Positions 1 to 8,865 of a stretch of 64,000 nucleotides of DNA are shown here, in pieces; position 1 is the first letter of the stretch, and each line of letters opens with the position of its first letter. Made by a program: the position numbers and the translations under genes. The stretch covers positions 2,170,001 to 2,234,000 of the forward strand of contig NZ_CP013435.1 of assembly GCF_001718795.1 (NCBI RefSeq), read 5' to 3'. The DNA is from Burkholderia latens (GTDB lineage Bacteria > Pseudomonadota > Gammaproteobacteria > Burkholderiales > Burkholderiaceae). The notes under the pieces are model-generated. The model worked only from the letters and a program-made list of their open reading frames with translations, ran no database searches and was not told where the DNA came from.

Positions 1-1020
1 GGGCGTTTCGTAGGCGCGTTCGCCAAAGTGCGCTTCGAACGCCGCCTGCACACGCTCGCTTGTCTGCGCGTCGTTGATCGTCAGCGGATAGCTCGAGAGC
101 GTCGTGAATTCGGGCTCGCGTGGTGCGTTGGACGCCATGCACTCCGCACAGCAGATGCGCCGGATAGCCCCCAGCATGTATTCGCGCACGTCTTCATCGA
201 ATGTGCGCATGTTGAGCTTGAGCGTCGCGTCGTCGGGGATGATGTTCTCTTTCGTTCCAGCCTGTAGCGCACCAATCGTCAGCACCGCACTATCGCGCGG
301 GGAGATTTCCCGCGATACGATTGTCTGCAGGCGGAGCGCGGTCGACGCCGCCATGATGACCGGATCGATCGAGGTTTGTGGCTGCGATCCGTGCGAACCG
401 CGCCCAAACAGCCGTACCTTCAAACTGTCTGCCGCCGAAAGAATCGTGCCGCTCCGGTAGCCGACCGTGCCCGCTGCGCCAACCATGACGTGCTGACCAA
501 GGATCACGTCAGGCTTCGGGAAGCGCTCGGCCATGCCGTCGTCAATCATGCTGCGGGCGCCGCGCGCCACTTCCTCGCCCGGCTGAAAGACCGCCATCAG
601 CGTTCCGCGCCACGCGTGCCGGTGCGCGGCCATCAGGTGCGATACACCCATCAGCCACGTCACGTGCATGTCGTGGCCGCACGAGTGCGCGACGCCCACT
701 TCGAGGCCATCCTCGTCCTTCGCCGTCACCGTGCTGGCATAGGGCAATCCGGTCGCTTCTGCCATCGGCAGCGCATCCATGTCGGCGCGCAGCATTACAG
801 TCGGACCGTCGCCGTTGCGTAACACTGCCACGACGCCAGTCCCGCCGACACCCCGCGTGACGTCATAGCCGACATTCTCGAGATAATCGGCTGCAATACG
901 TGCGGTGCGCACTTCTTGCATCGACAGTTCGGGATGCTCATGCAGATCCTTGTAGATCGCTTCGAGTTCGGGCAAGAGGCTTTCCACGGCGCCCTTGGTC
1001 GCTTCCACCAATGCAGGCAT
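1..1020 (-). CDS. M20 family amidohydrolase (hippurate hydrolase-like), 3' end outside window
   Basis: The minus-strand frame from the ATG at 1020 stays open for 340 codons to the left edge, so the C-terminus is missing. The product resembles M20D amidohydrolases (HipO / N-acyl-amino-acid deacylase type), cytosolic metalloenzymes that hydrolyse N-acylated amino acids. Visible motifs are RADMDALP near residue 78, the metal-binding HSCGHDMH near 112-119, QPGEE with the catalytic acidic pair, and GQHV. The start is supported by an AAAGGA ribosome-binding site about 7 nt upstream. The true substrate cannot be told from sequence. It stands alone in this window, divergent from the accessory region on its right. 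Confidence 0.9.
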   Translation of the reverse strand, partial: MPALVEATKGAVESLLPELEAIYKDLHEHPELSMQEVRTARIAADYLENVGYDVTRGVGGTGVVAVLRNGDGPTVMLRADMDALPMAEATGLPYASTVTAKDEDGLEVGVAHSCGHDMHVTWLMGVSHLMAAHRHAWRGTLMAVFQPGEEVARGARSMIDDGMAERFPKPDVILGQHVMVGAAGTVGYRSGTILSAADSLKVRLFGRGSHGSQPQTSIDPVIMAASTALRLQTIVSREISPRDSAVLTIGALQAGTKENIIPDDATLKLNMRTFDEDVREYMLGAIRRICCAECMASNAPREPEFTTLSSYPLTINDAQTSERVQAAFEAHFGERAYETP

Positions 1021-1416
1021 GATCGATCCTTTCAAATGGTTCGTTGCGGTGGCCGATGTCGCATTGCACGCGCCGGCCGGCGGTGAAGCCCGGAAGCACT
1101 TGCAGCCGATCTGGCGGCCCGGCGGCGGGAACGACGTACGCATTTCGCCGACCAGCGTCATCCGATGCATGCGACAAGGTGAAACACGGAACATCCGGGC
1201 GAGTCGCCTCTGCCCTGACACTTCGTATGACGTTTCCGTCAGATCGTCTACTGCCCCGAAGCGGGACAGGAATACAAGGGAACCATAGTCCGAGTAGCGG
1301 CAATCCGAAAGCTCCTGTCGAGTCATCGGACAGAGCGGTCGCCCGCAGGGCCGTGTCGCCGAGACCGCGCATGGCGCCTTCCGGCCGAAAGGCGAACTTC
1401 GCGCTCGCGCGTCAGG

Positions 1417-1532
1417 GCCGCTGGTAAACTCTGGCGGCCAAAGCAACTTTTCGCGGCCACATGAGTATGCAAGCCACCGCAGCACCTGCACCCGGGCTCG
1501 AGATAATGCAGCAGTATCTGCGCCGTGTCTGA
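1417..1532 (+). pseudogene. Truncated second copy of the mutS 5' region
   Basis: This stretch matches the promoter/leader and first 21 codons of the real mutS (4354-4461). Both copies share gccgctggtaaactc, a caagcaactt-like block, an ATG at nearly the same distance (1461 versus 4399), fifteen intervening codons, and ATGCAGCAGTA(T/C)CTGCGC. The reading frame here gives 23 residues ending MQQYLRRV followed by TGA (1530-1532). The two copies differ most in codons 2-15, this one being Ala/Pro-rich. Similarity stops abruptly after CTGCGC. It therefore looks like a decapitated mutS start left at the junction of an insertion. No function is expected, although its TAAACT -10-like element could still act as a promoter toward the MerR gene. 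Confidence 0.75.
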
Positions 1533-1594
1533 CAACGCAAAAATCAAAACCTGCGCCAAAACATGCACCGTTATGCAATGTTGACGGAGTCGCT

Positions 1595-2614
1595 ATGCCA
1601 TTAACCGTGGGCATGCTCGCCCGGCGTTGCGGCATTACTGTTCGTGCGTTGCACTACTACGATCAGACAGGCTTATTGAAGCCGATCGGACGCTCCACTG
1701 CAGGCTACCGGTTGTATGACGAAGCCAGCGTTTCGACAATCAAGACGATCCAAGCACTGCGCGGTCTGGGCCTTACACTAGACGCGATTGCACGAATGCT
1801 GCACACCCGGCAGATTGCTTTGGCGGAAGTGATCGTCGAAAGCCGCCGGGCGATCGCCGCGGAGCTGACAAGATTGAATACGCTGAACGAGCGACTCGCG
1901 GTCCTGCAAGCCGCCTCCGATTCAGGCATGACTTGGCGTGACACCGACTGGCCAGACACCCTCGCCTTGCTCGATCGATATCGGGAACACTTCAACACGG
2001 CCGAAATCGCGGAGATCCTCGCGCGTTGGAAAGGCATGGAAGCCACCTTGTCGCAGTTGTTCACCGACGTGCGCGACGCAATGGATCGACGTGTGCCGCC
2101 CGATGCCCACGAAGCGCAGAGGCTCGCATATCGCTGGTTAGGCGCCGCGATGCAATGGATGGACGGCGACGTCACCATTACGCGGCGCTGGCGGAAACTG
2201 CACGGCGAAGCAGCGCAAGCTCCGGACCATGCGGGGCTTGACCATACGCTGATCGCCTACATCGAACCGGCGACTCGTCTGCATCTGGCGGCCTTGAGGC
2301 GTCACCTCACCGATGATGATTTGCAACGCCTGGACAAGACGCTGTCGGCAGAATGGCTCACGCTAGGCGCAGATGTCGAACTGGCGATTGCTTGCGACGC
2401 CACCGCCGATTCATCCGCGCTCGTGAGCCGCTGGCGCTCGCTGCTCGACCGAACGACACGTGGGGACGCAGCGCTGCGACGCAAGCTGCTGGATGCCCTG
2501 TCTGAAGAGCCCATGCTGCAAGCGGGCCATCCGATGAGCCCCGACGTACTCACGTGGCTGCAACGCCAAGAAGCAGTTGACGCCGAACATGCCAATAATG
2601 GGCCCGGAGCTTGA
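1595..2614 (+). CDS. MerR family transcriptional regulator
   Basis: A 339-residue protein whose first ~70 residues form a classic MerR winged helix (MLARRCGITVRALHYYDQTG, then GYRLYDE), followed by a dimerisation coiled coil up to about residue 110. The long C-terminal half (about 115-330) is a helical effector region. Its first part (VPPDAHEAQ and surrounding residues) recalls TipAS-type antibiotic-recognition domains, but I cannot assign a ligand. An ACGGAG ribosome-binding site precedes the start. The hydrolase gene begins 53 bp downstream on the same strand, so the regulator probably controls itself and that gene. It lies in the segment bracketed by the two mutS 5' copies, which suggests acquisition by transfer. 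Confidence 0.88.
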   Translation: MPLTVGMLARRCGITVRALHYYDQTGLLKPIGRSTAGYRLYDEASVSTIKTIQALRGLGLTLDAIARMLHTRQIALAEVIVESRRAIAAELTRLNTLNERLAVLQAASDSGMTWRDTDWPDTLALLDRYREHFNTAEIAEILARWKGMEATLSQLFTDVRDAMDRRVPPDAHEAQRLAYRWLGAAMQWMDGDVTITRRWRKLHGEAAQAPDHAGLDHTLIAYIEPATRLHLAALRRHLTDDDLQRLDKTLSAEWLTLGADVELAIACDATADSSALVSRWRSLLDRTTRGDAALRRKLLDALSEEPMLQAGHPMSPDVLTWLQRQEAVDAEHANNGPGA

Positions 2615-2667
2615 CCCTCACGTGAACGTCAGGGTTCATGCTGGCTCCCTTTCAACGGAGAAAGCGC

Positions 2668-3525
2668 ATGAACCCCATCCCGGACGATCGACTCGCGTTC
2701 CGAATCGGTGCTCGCCCCGTTCGATCGAAGCGGCTGGAAGGCGGCATTCTCGCCACACAGGTAGGAAACGAACCGCCCGCCGTCGTCGTGCTAAACGGTG
2801 GACAAGCCTTCGTCGCGAAGACGACCTTGCGGCGGTTGCGGCGCGACGTGCGCCGCGTTGCCGGTATTCTGCCTGCCGGCACACCGTTCGTATTGCTCGG
2901 CTATCCTGACGCGCCCGGTACTCAATACCGGATCGCCGACATCGCAGAGCAAATTGCCCGCGGCATCGCCGCGCATTGGAAGTGCACGACGCTCATGGGC
3001 ATCTCGTTCGGAGGTGTCGTCGCGGCGCGCCTCGCGGCTTCCCACCCGACGCTCGTTTCCCGACTCGCGCTGGTCTCGAGTGCGCACCGCCTGTCCGCTG
3101 GAGGCTGCCGGCTCGTCGAACAGCAGATCGTCCACGCGGCTCGCTCCGATTACGTGAGGCTGCTCGAAACGATGTCCGGGTGCTTCCGCGCATGCTGGCG
3201 CAATGTGCTCCTCCGTGCGGCGTTGTTCGGTCGACGCCACGACATCGCATCGTTGGTGAACGAAAGAGACGTCATTGTGCGTACCTTGCGCGCGTTGCGC
3301 GACGATGCGGACGACGATTCGCCTTGGCCGCAGAAAATCCGCGCGGATACGTTAATCGTCTGTGGCGCCTCGGATCCGATCTTCGCCGACGCAATCCATG
3401 AAACGTCCGCGTGGGTGCCGGCTGCGACCCGTCACACGCTCTCAGGCGAAGGGCATATGGTGATGATCGAGCGCCGGCGGCAGGTTGCCCGCCTCATCGG
3501 TAAATGGCTCGATCCGCGTTCTTGA
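2668..3525 (+). CDS. Alpha/beta hydrolase
   Basis: A 285-residue cytosolic alpha/beta-hydrolase-fold protein. The nucleophile elbow GISFGG places the catalytic Ser at 113; the Asp of CGASDP (about 236) and the His of GEGH (about 263) complete a standard triad. I chose the ATG at 2668 because GGAGAAA lies just upstream; an in-frame ATG at 2638 would overlap that site. The fold fits esterases, lipases and C-C hydrolases, and the sequence does not name a substrate. Its position behind the MerR regulator suggests an inducible detoxification or catabolic role, which is inference. Confidence 0.82.
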   Translation: MNPIPDDRLAFRIGARPVRSKRLEGGILATQVGNEPPAVVVLNGGQAFVAKTTLRRLRRDVRRVAGILPAGTPFVLLGYPDAPGTQYRIADIAEQIARGIAAHWKCTTLMGISFGGVVAARLAASHPTLVSRLALVSSAHRLSAGGCRLVEQQIVHAARSDYVRLLETMSGCFRACWRNVLLRAALFGRRHDIASLVNERDVIVRTLRALRDDADDDSPWPQKIRADTLIVCGASDPIFADAIHETSAWVPAATRHTLSGEGHMVMIERRRQVARLIGKWLDPRS

Positions 3526-3605
3526 ACCGCACGCCTCAGTACGTCTGGTCTTTGTTACCGTCAGACGCGGGTCGCGGCGGTAAAGCCGTGTGATAACGCG
3601 CGCTT

Positions 3606-3630
3606 GCTCACGCGAGCACTCGGCGTGAGC
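3606..3630. terminator. Hairpin after the hydrolase gene
   Basis: GCTCACGC (3606-3613) pairs perfectly with GCGTGAGC (3623-3630) around a 9-nt loop. It lies 80 bp after the hydrolase stop. No T-run follows, so it is only a candidate transcript end. Confidence 0.3.
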
Positions 3631-3735
3631 TTCACGCACAGATATTGACAAATTTCACATACTTTGCGTGCAACGAATTCACTAGGATGATTACCTGCTT
3701 TGCTGATTCAATTTTTCGGAAGGAATGAATGAAAA

Positions 3736-4026
3736 ATGAACACATCTGTCCGACATGCGGCCACTGCGCTTACGCTTTTGATGAGCGCACAACTTTCGCA
3801 CTCGCAAGCCATCGCGGCTGACGCACCCCAATCCAATGGCGCCCTTCCAGTAACCGTGCCTCAACCTGACTACACTTCGCAACGCGTAAAAGTCGGTTTG
3901 TCGAGCGCAGAAACGACGCTCGTCCTTCCGTGGTTCGTGCAAGACCTGATCGCAACAGCCAACGCCAGCCGTTCACTGGACGAAGCTGCCCATGATTATG
4001 CAGGGCGTCTTAAGCGCGGCCTATAA
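3736..4026 (+). CDS. Small exported protein of unknown function
   Basis: A 96-residue protein with an N-terminal signal peptide: a basic start, a hydrophobic core around ALTLLMSAQL, and a likely cleavage after AIAA near residue 28. The mature part is about 68 residues and has no motif I recognise. It should be periplasmic or secreted. GGAAGGA (3718-3724) is 11 nt upstream, rather far, and a competing ATG at 3729 opens a different short frame. The sequence just upstream is AT-rich compared with the rest of the window and contains a TTGACA at 3645-3650, consistent with acquired DNA having its own promoter. Confidence 0.55.
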   Translation: MNTSVRHAATALTLLMSAQLSHSQAIAADAPQSNGALPVTVPQPDYTSQRVKVGLSSAETTLVLPWFVQDLIATANASRSLDEAAHDYAGRLKRGL

Positions 4027-4254
4027 ACAATAGTCCGTTGTCGATCCTCGAACGCCGAGGCTTGCAGCCTCATCGGCGAAGCTCGCTTTCTGCATCGCCA
4101 CGAGATCGTCGCAGCGAACCCGAAGATCGACGCGCAGACGATCGCTGAACCGCTACCGCCGCGCACATCCGGTAGCCCGGCAATCGCCGCCGTGCGTGGC
4201 GCGCAATTCAACGGCCCGTGTCCGCTTCATGCGGCACGGGCCGTCGACGTCTGA
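4027..4254 (+). other. Open frame continuing past the small exported gene; possible gene remnant
   Basis: After the TAA at 4024-4026 the same frame stays open for 75 codons to a TGA at 4252-4254. It contains IVAANPKIDAQTIAE, which looks like the second half of a LysM peptidoglycan-binding repeat. No start codon or ribosome-binding site supports independent translation. It could be a decayed fusion partner of the small exported protein, or chance in GC-rich DNA. Confidence 0.25.
4211..4244. repeat. Long perfect hairpin before mutS
   Basis: ACGGCCCGTG (4211-4220) pairs with CACGGGCCGT (4235-4244), and CCGC (4222-4225) pairs with GCGG (4231-4234). This gives a 14-bp stem with one bulged T and a 5-nt loop. 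There is no downstream T-run. It may end transcription from the accessory genes before mutS. Confidence 0.45.
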
Positions 4255-4353
4255 CGCGGGACGATGCGCGGTGTGCATTTTCCACGCACGTGCGTTGGCG
4301 TTCGAGCGCCGCAACGGTCGGCCAATCGACCAATCCGGAACGCCATCGTCGAC

Positions 4354-4398
4354 GCCGCTGGTAAACTCGGGCAACTCAAGCAACTTTACGCCGGATCT
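4354..4398 (+). promoter_or_regulatory. mutS leader with -10-like element, shared with 1417-1460
   Basis: The block gccgctggtaaactc is identical at 1417-1431 and 4354-4368. TAAACT (4362-4367) is a plausible -10 about 32 nt before the mutS ATG. Its survival in both copies is the main support; no good -35 is visible. Confidence 0.4.
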
Positions 4399-7056
4399 AT
4401 GACCACGCTGTCGCCCGAGGCCTTTGCTGGCCACACTCCAATGATGCAGCAGTACCTGCGCATCAAGGCCGATCACCCCGACACGCTCGTCTTCTACCGG
4501 ATGGGCGACTTCTACGAGCTGTTCTTCGAGGATGCCGAGAAAGCGGCACGCCTGCTCGACCTGACCCTCACGCAGCGCGGCGCATCGGCGGGCAACCCGA
4601 TCAAGATGGCCGGCGTTCCGCATCACGCGGTCGAGCAATACCTGGCAAAGCTGGTGAAGATGGGCGAATCGGTCGCGATCTGCGAGCAGATCGGGGATCC
4701 GGCCACGTCGAAGGGTCCCGTCGAACGCAAAGTCGTGCGCGTCGTCACACCCGGCACGCTGACCGATGCGGCACTACTGTCCGACAAGAGCGACGTCTAC
4801 CTGCTCGCGATGTGCACGGGCCACAACAAGCGCGGCGTCGCGGTCAACATCGGCCTCGCGTGGCTGAACCTCGCAAGCGGCGCACTGCGGCTCGCAGAAA
4901 TCGAGCCGGACCAGCTCGGCGCCGCGCTCGAGCGCATCCGCCCCGCCGAAATCCTGACCGCGGACGGCGCAACCGACACCGTGCCCGCCGGCGCTGGCGC
5001 AATCAAGCGCGTACCGGCATGGCACTTCGACATCGCATCGGGCACCCAGCGGCTGTGCGACCAGCTCGACGTCGCGGGCCTCGACGGCTTCGGCGCCCAT
5101 TCGCTGACGAGCGCATGCGGCGCAGCCGGTGCGCTGCTGCTGTACGCGGCGGCCACCCAGGGCCAGCAGCTGCGTCACGTGCGCAGCCTGAAAGTAGAAA
5201 ACGAAACCGAATATATCGGGCTCGATCCGGCGACACGCCGCAACCTCGAATTGACCGAAACGCTGCGCGGCACCGAATCGCCGACGCTGTATTCGCTGCT
5301 CGACACCTGTTGCACGACGATGGGCAGCCGGCTGCTGCGTCACTGGTTGCATCATCCGCCGCGCGCATCGGTCGCCGCGCAGGCGCGCCAGCAAGCGATC
5401 GGCGCGTTGCTCGATGCGCCCGCGAATGCGAGTCTCGATGCATTGCGCAGCGCGCTGCGCCAAATCGCCGACGTCGAGCGGATCACCGGGCGTCTCGCGC
5501 TGCTGTCAGCGCGGCCGCGCGACCTCTCGAGCCTGCGCGACACGTTCGCCGCGCTGCCGGCATTGCGCGAACGCATCGGTGCGATCGTTGCAAACGCGGA
5601 CGCGCTTGCCCGCATCGACGCGGCGCTCGCGCCACCCGCGGAATGCCTGGACCTGCTGACGAGCGCGATTGCCCCGGAGCCCGCCGCGATGGTCCGTGAC
5701 GGCGGCGTGATCGCGCGCGGCTACGATGCGGACCTCGACGAGTTGCGCGACATCTCCGAGAACTGCGGGCAGTTTTTGATCGATCTCGAAGCACGCGAAC
5801 GTGCGCGCACCGGCATCGCGAACCTGCGCGTCGAATACAACAAGGTTCACGGCTTCTACATCGAGGTCACGCGCGGCCAGACCGACAAGGTGCCCGACGA
5901 CTATCGCCGTCGCCAGACGCTGAAGAACGCGGAGCGCTACATCACGCCCGAACTGAAAACCTTCGAGGACAAGGCGTTGTCCGCGCAGGAACGCGCGCTG
6001 GCTCGCGAGCGCGCGCTGTACGACGGCGTGCTGCAGGCGCTGCTGCCGTTCATTCCCGAGTGCCAGCGCGTCGCGTCCGCGCTTGCGGAACTCGACGTGC
6101 TCGCCGCGTTCGCCGAGCGTGCGCGCACGCTCGACTGGGTCGCGCCTACGTTTACCGACGAGATCGGCATCGAGATCGAACAGGGCCGCCACCCGGTCGT
6201 CGAAGCGCAGGTCGAGCAGTTCATCGCCAACGATTGCCGGTTCGGCGCCGAGCGCAAGCTGCTGCTGATCACCGGCCCGAACATGGGCGGTAAATCGACG
6301 TTCATGCGCCAGACGGCGCTGATCGCGCTGATGGCGTACGTCGGCAGCTACGTGCCCGCGAAATCGGCCTGCTTCGGCCCGATCGACCGCATCTTCACGC
6401 GAATCGGCGCGGCGGACGACCTCGCCGGCGGCCGTTCGACCTTCATGGTCGAAATGACCGAAGCCGCGGCGATCCTGAACGACGCGACCCCGCAAAGCCT
6501 CGTGCTGATGGACGAAATCGGCCGCGGCACGTCGACTTTCGACGGCCTCGCGCTCGCGTGGGCCATCGCGCGCCATCTGCTCGCGCAGAACGGCTGCTAC
6601 ACGCTGTTCGCGACGCACTACTTCGAACTGACACAACTGCCGGCCGAATTCCCGCAAGCGGCAAACGTTCACCTGTCGGCGGTCGAGCACGGCCACGGCA
6701 TCGTGTTCCTGCACGCGGTGAACGAAGGTCCCGCGAACCAGAGCTACGGGCTGCAGGTCGCGCAGCTGGCGGGCGTGCCGGCGCCCGTGATCCGCGCGGC
6801 GCGCAAGCATCTCGCGTATCTGGAACAGCAGTCGGCCACGCAGCACACGCCGCAGCTCGATCTGTTCAGCGCGCCGTCGGTGGCGGGCGACGCGTTCGAA
6901 TGCGCGGATGCGCCCGCGGCATCCCCCACCCCGCATCCTGCGCTCGAAAAGCTGCGAGGCATCGATCCCGACGACCTCAAGCCGCGCGACGCGCTCGACC
7001 TGCTGTATGAATTGCGCGCGCTGGTTCGCTCGCACGATGCCGACGGGCACGCATAA
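4399..7056 (+). CDS. mutS: DNA mismatch repair protein MutS
   Basis: An 885-residue MutS that recognises base mismatches and small loops and recruits MutL to start repair. The mismatch-wedging Phe-X-Glu motif is in GDFYELF. The Walker A loop GPNMGGKST lies near residues 627-635, with Walker B and signature residues in [16 protein letters not shown] and a conserved His in FATHYFELT. The C-terminus is a short Pro/Ala linker and a helical tetramer-type tail. The start at 4399 is set by the family N-terminus ([10 protein letters not shown]). The frame is open back to 4264, but that extension is not MutS-like. A truncated duplicate of this 5' end lies 2.9 kb upstream. The next gene overlaps the end by 20 bp. 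Confidence 0.98.
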   Translation: MTTLSPEAFAGHTPMMQQYLRIKADHPDTLVFYRMGDFYELFFEDAEKAARLLDLTLTQRGASAGNPIKMAGVPHHAVEQYLAKLVKMGESVAICEQIGDPATSKGPVERKVVRVVTPGTLTDAALLSDKSDVYLLAMCTGHNKRGVAVNIGLAWLNLASGALRLAEIEPDQLGAALERIRPAEILTADGATDTVPAGAGAIKRVPAWHFDIASGTQRLCDQLDVAGLDGFGAHSLTSACGAAGALLLYAAATQGQQLRHVRSLKVENETEYIGLDPATRRNLELTETLRGTESPTLYSLLDTCCTTMGSRLLRHWLHHPPRASVAAQARQQAIGALLDAPANASLDALRSALRQIADVERITGRLALLSARPRDLSSLRDTFAALPALRERIGAIVANADALARIDAALAPPAECLDLLTSAIAPEPAAMVRDGGVIARGYDADLDELRDISENCGQFLIDLEARERARTGIANLRVEYNKVHGFYIEVTRGQTDKVPDDYRRRQTLKNAERYITPELKTFEDKALSAQERALARERALYDGVLQALLPFIPECQRVASALAELDVLAAFAERARTLDWVAPTFTDEIGIEIEQGRHPVVEAQVEQFIANDCRFGAERKLLLITGPNMGGKSTFMRQTALIALMAYVGSYVPAKSACFGPIDRIFTRIGAADDLAGGRSTFMVEMTEAAAILNDATPQSLVLMDEIGRGTSTFDGLALAWAIARHLLAQNGCYTLFATHYFELTQLPAEFPQAANVHLSAVEHGHGIVFLHAVNEGPANQSYGLQVAQLAGVPAPVIRAARKHLAYLEQQSATQHTPQLDLFSAPSVAGDAFECADAPAASPTPHPALEKLRGIDPDDLKPRDALDLLYELRALVRSHDADGHA

Positions 7057-8311
7057 ACGCGTCGCGTCGGGCGTACCCGCCCGCGCCGCCGCCGCCGCGC
7101 TGATCGCGGCGGCGCTCGCACTGGCCCAGGGTGAAGCGCTGGCCGCACCGCCGAAGCGCTCGGCCGCGCCCTACTCGTTCGCGGTCGTGTCCGGCGTAAT
7201 CGACGCACCGGCTGACGAGCCGACTGCCCAGCGGCTGCTCGATGCGATCGCGCGGGAGCGTGGCCTGGCGTTCGTCGTCTATGCCGGCGACCTCAAGGGT
7301 GCGAGGGAAGCATGCCGCGACGCGCTATACACGCAGCGCGGCGCAATCCTGAACGCGGCGCGCGCGCCGCTGGTGTTCGTGCCCGGCCACGATGACTGGG
7401 TGACCTGCGGCACGACGGCCGGCGGCGGCTACGATCCTGTCGAGCGGCTGGATTTCGTGCGGCAGTCGCTGCTTGCCGACGCGGCGCTGCCCGATCCCGG
7501 CGCACTGCCGATCACGCGCGAAAGCGAGGTCGCGCGCTTCCGGCCGTATCGCGAAAACGCGCGCTGGATGCATGACGACGTCGTCTACGTCGCACTTAAC
7601 GCACCGGCGCCGAACAATCATTTTTTGACGGCCGGCGGCCGCAACGGCGAGTTCGAGGACCGCGTGGTCGCAAACGGCTTCTGGATCGACCATGCAGCCG
7701 AATTTGCGAAGCGGCGCGATGCGCGTGCGATGGTGGTGATTTTCGAAGGCGATCCGCAATTCGATCGCTACGAACGCGCCGAACGTTTTGCGTGGCTGCG
7801 CTTTAACCGGCCGCGCGTGCGCGACGGCTTTCGCGAGCTCAAACGTACGTTGGTGAAGGCAGCGGCGACGTTCCGCGGCCCGATACTGGTGATGCACGCG
7901 AGCAGCGTGCCGCTGCCGAACGGTTTTCTGATCGATCGGCCGCTGCATGCGGACGACGGTGTGCTGGTCGGGAATGTGACGCGGGTCGCCATCGGACCGC
8001 GTCATCCGGCGACTCAATGGGTGAAGGTGAACGTATCGCCGGCACGGCAGACGATCTTCAACGTGAGCCTGCAGGAGGTACCGAAGAACCTGCCGGTTCC
8101 GCCCGCGCTGCCGGCCGTACCGCGCGACGACGTGCCGCTGCCCCAGATGCCCGAGATCCCTGCGCTGCCTGCATTGCCGGACTCGTCGTCGGTTGCGCCG
8201 CCGCTGCAAGGCGACGGTACGCCGCCGAGCGGTGCTGCGTGGCCCGCGCCGCCCGCTGCTTCGGGGCCGGCGCCGGGCCTGCCCGCCAGTTCAGTGCAGC
8301 GTACGCCCTGA
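7037..8311 (+). CDS. Exported calcineurin-like phosphoesterase-type protein with Pro-rich tail
   Basis: A 424-residue protein starting inside the mutS 3' end, so the two are probably co-transcribed. Residues 1-37 form an Ala-rich signal peptide. The core (about 45-330) has the layout of the calcineurin-like metallophosphoesterase fold: a VVYAGDLKG segment, VPGHDDW in place of the usual GNHD, and a late VMHASS. The first Asp-X-His metal motif is not evident, so catalysis is doubtful. The last ~90 residues are strongly Pro/Ala-rich, suggesting a periplasmic spacer or wall-spanning tail. The final 21 bp overlap the end of slyD, which is transcribed toward it. Function unknown. Confidence 0.75.
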   Translation: MPTGTHKRVASGVPARAAAAALIAAALALAQGEALAAPPKRSAAPYSFAVVSGVIDAPADEPTAQRLLDAIARERGLAFVVYAGDLKGAREACRDALYTQRGAILNAARAPLVFVPGHDDWVTCGTTAGGGYDPVERLDFVRQSLLADAALPDPGALPITRESEVARFRPYRENARWMHDDVVYVALNAPAPNNHFLTAGGRNGEFEDRVVANGFWIDHAAEFAKRRDARAMVVIFEGDPQFDRYERAERFAWLRFNRPRVRDGFRELKRTLVKAAATFRGPILVMHASSVPLPNGFLIDRPLHADDGVLVGNVTRVAIGPRHPATQWVKVNVSPARQTIFNVSLQEVPKNLPVPPALPAVPRDDVPLPQMPEIPALPALPDSSSVAPPLQGDGTPPSGAAWPAPPAASGPAPGLPASSVQRTP

Positions 8312-8833
8312 CGGCGTGTCGCCGTCGTCGTCTTCGTCCTCGTCGACGATTTCGAGGCCTTCCGCGCCGTGCGCATGCTCATGCTCGATCTCGTCGTCGG
8401 TCGCTTCGCGCACGTCCTTCACCGTGAGCGCGAAACGCAGCGCCATGCCTGCGAGCGGGTGATTGCCGTCGAGCACGACCTTGTCGTCGGCGATGTCGGT
8501 GACCGTATAGATCAGCGAATCCACTTCCTCGTCGCCGTCTTCCGGCGTGCCTTCGAACTGCATGCCCACTTCGAGCGGCTCGGGAAAACGATCGCGCGGC
8601 TCGATCTTCACGAGTTCGGGATCGTAGTCGCCGAACGCGTCCTGCGGCTCGAGCTGAATCTGCGCCTGGTAACCGGGCTCCTGGCCGTCGAGCTGTTCCT
8701 CGATCTTGGGGAACGTGCCATCATAGCCGCCGTGCAGATAAACCATCGGCTCGTCGCTTTCCTCGATCAGATTGCCTTGCGCATCCGACAGCTTGTAAGC
8801 GACCGACACGACGGTGTTTTTTGCGATTTTCAT
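8291..8833 (-). CDS. slyD: FKBP-type peptidyl-prolyl isomerase SlyD
   Basis: A 180-residue SlyD-like protein: an FKBP domain interrupted by an insert-in-flap chaperone domain (about 70-120, with AFGDYDPELV and FPEPLEVGMQF), then return to FKBP (NHPLAGMALRF). It catalyses proline isomerisation and holds unfolded proteins; in enterobacteria it also delivers nickel. The tail is acidic with three His (EHEHAHG) and much less His/Cys-rich than E. coli SlyD, so strong nickel binding is unlikely. GGGAGA precedes the ATG at 8833, and a perfect TATAAT lies 25-30 bp upstream. Confidence 0.93.
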   Translation of the reverse strand: MKIAKNTVVSVAYKLSDAQGNLIEESDEPMVYLHGGYDGTFPKIEEQLDGQEPGYQAQIQLEPQDAFGDYDPELVKIEPRDRFPEPLEVGMQFEGTPEDGDEEVDSLIYTVTDIADDKVVLDGNHPLAGMALRFALTVKDVREATDDEIEHEHAHGAEGLEIVDEDEDDDGDTPSGRTLH

Positions 8834-8857
8834 CCAATTCTCCCAAATACAAGTCTC

Positions 8858-8863
8858 ATTATA
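8858..8863 (-). promoter_or_regulatory. slyD -10 element
   Basis: A perfect TATAAT on the minus strand, giving a predicted start about 18 nt before the slyD ATG. A TTGA-containing stretch lies upstream, but no -35 at ideal spacing is visible. The element sits in the 32-bp gap between the divergent slyD and cupin genes and almost touches the cupin start codon. Confidence 0.6.
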
Positions 8864-8865
8864 CG

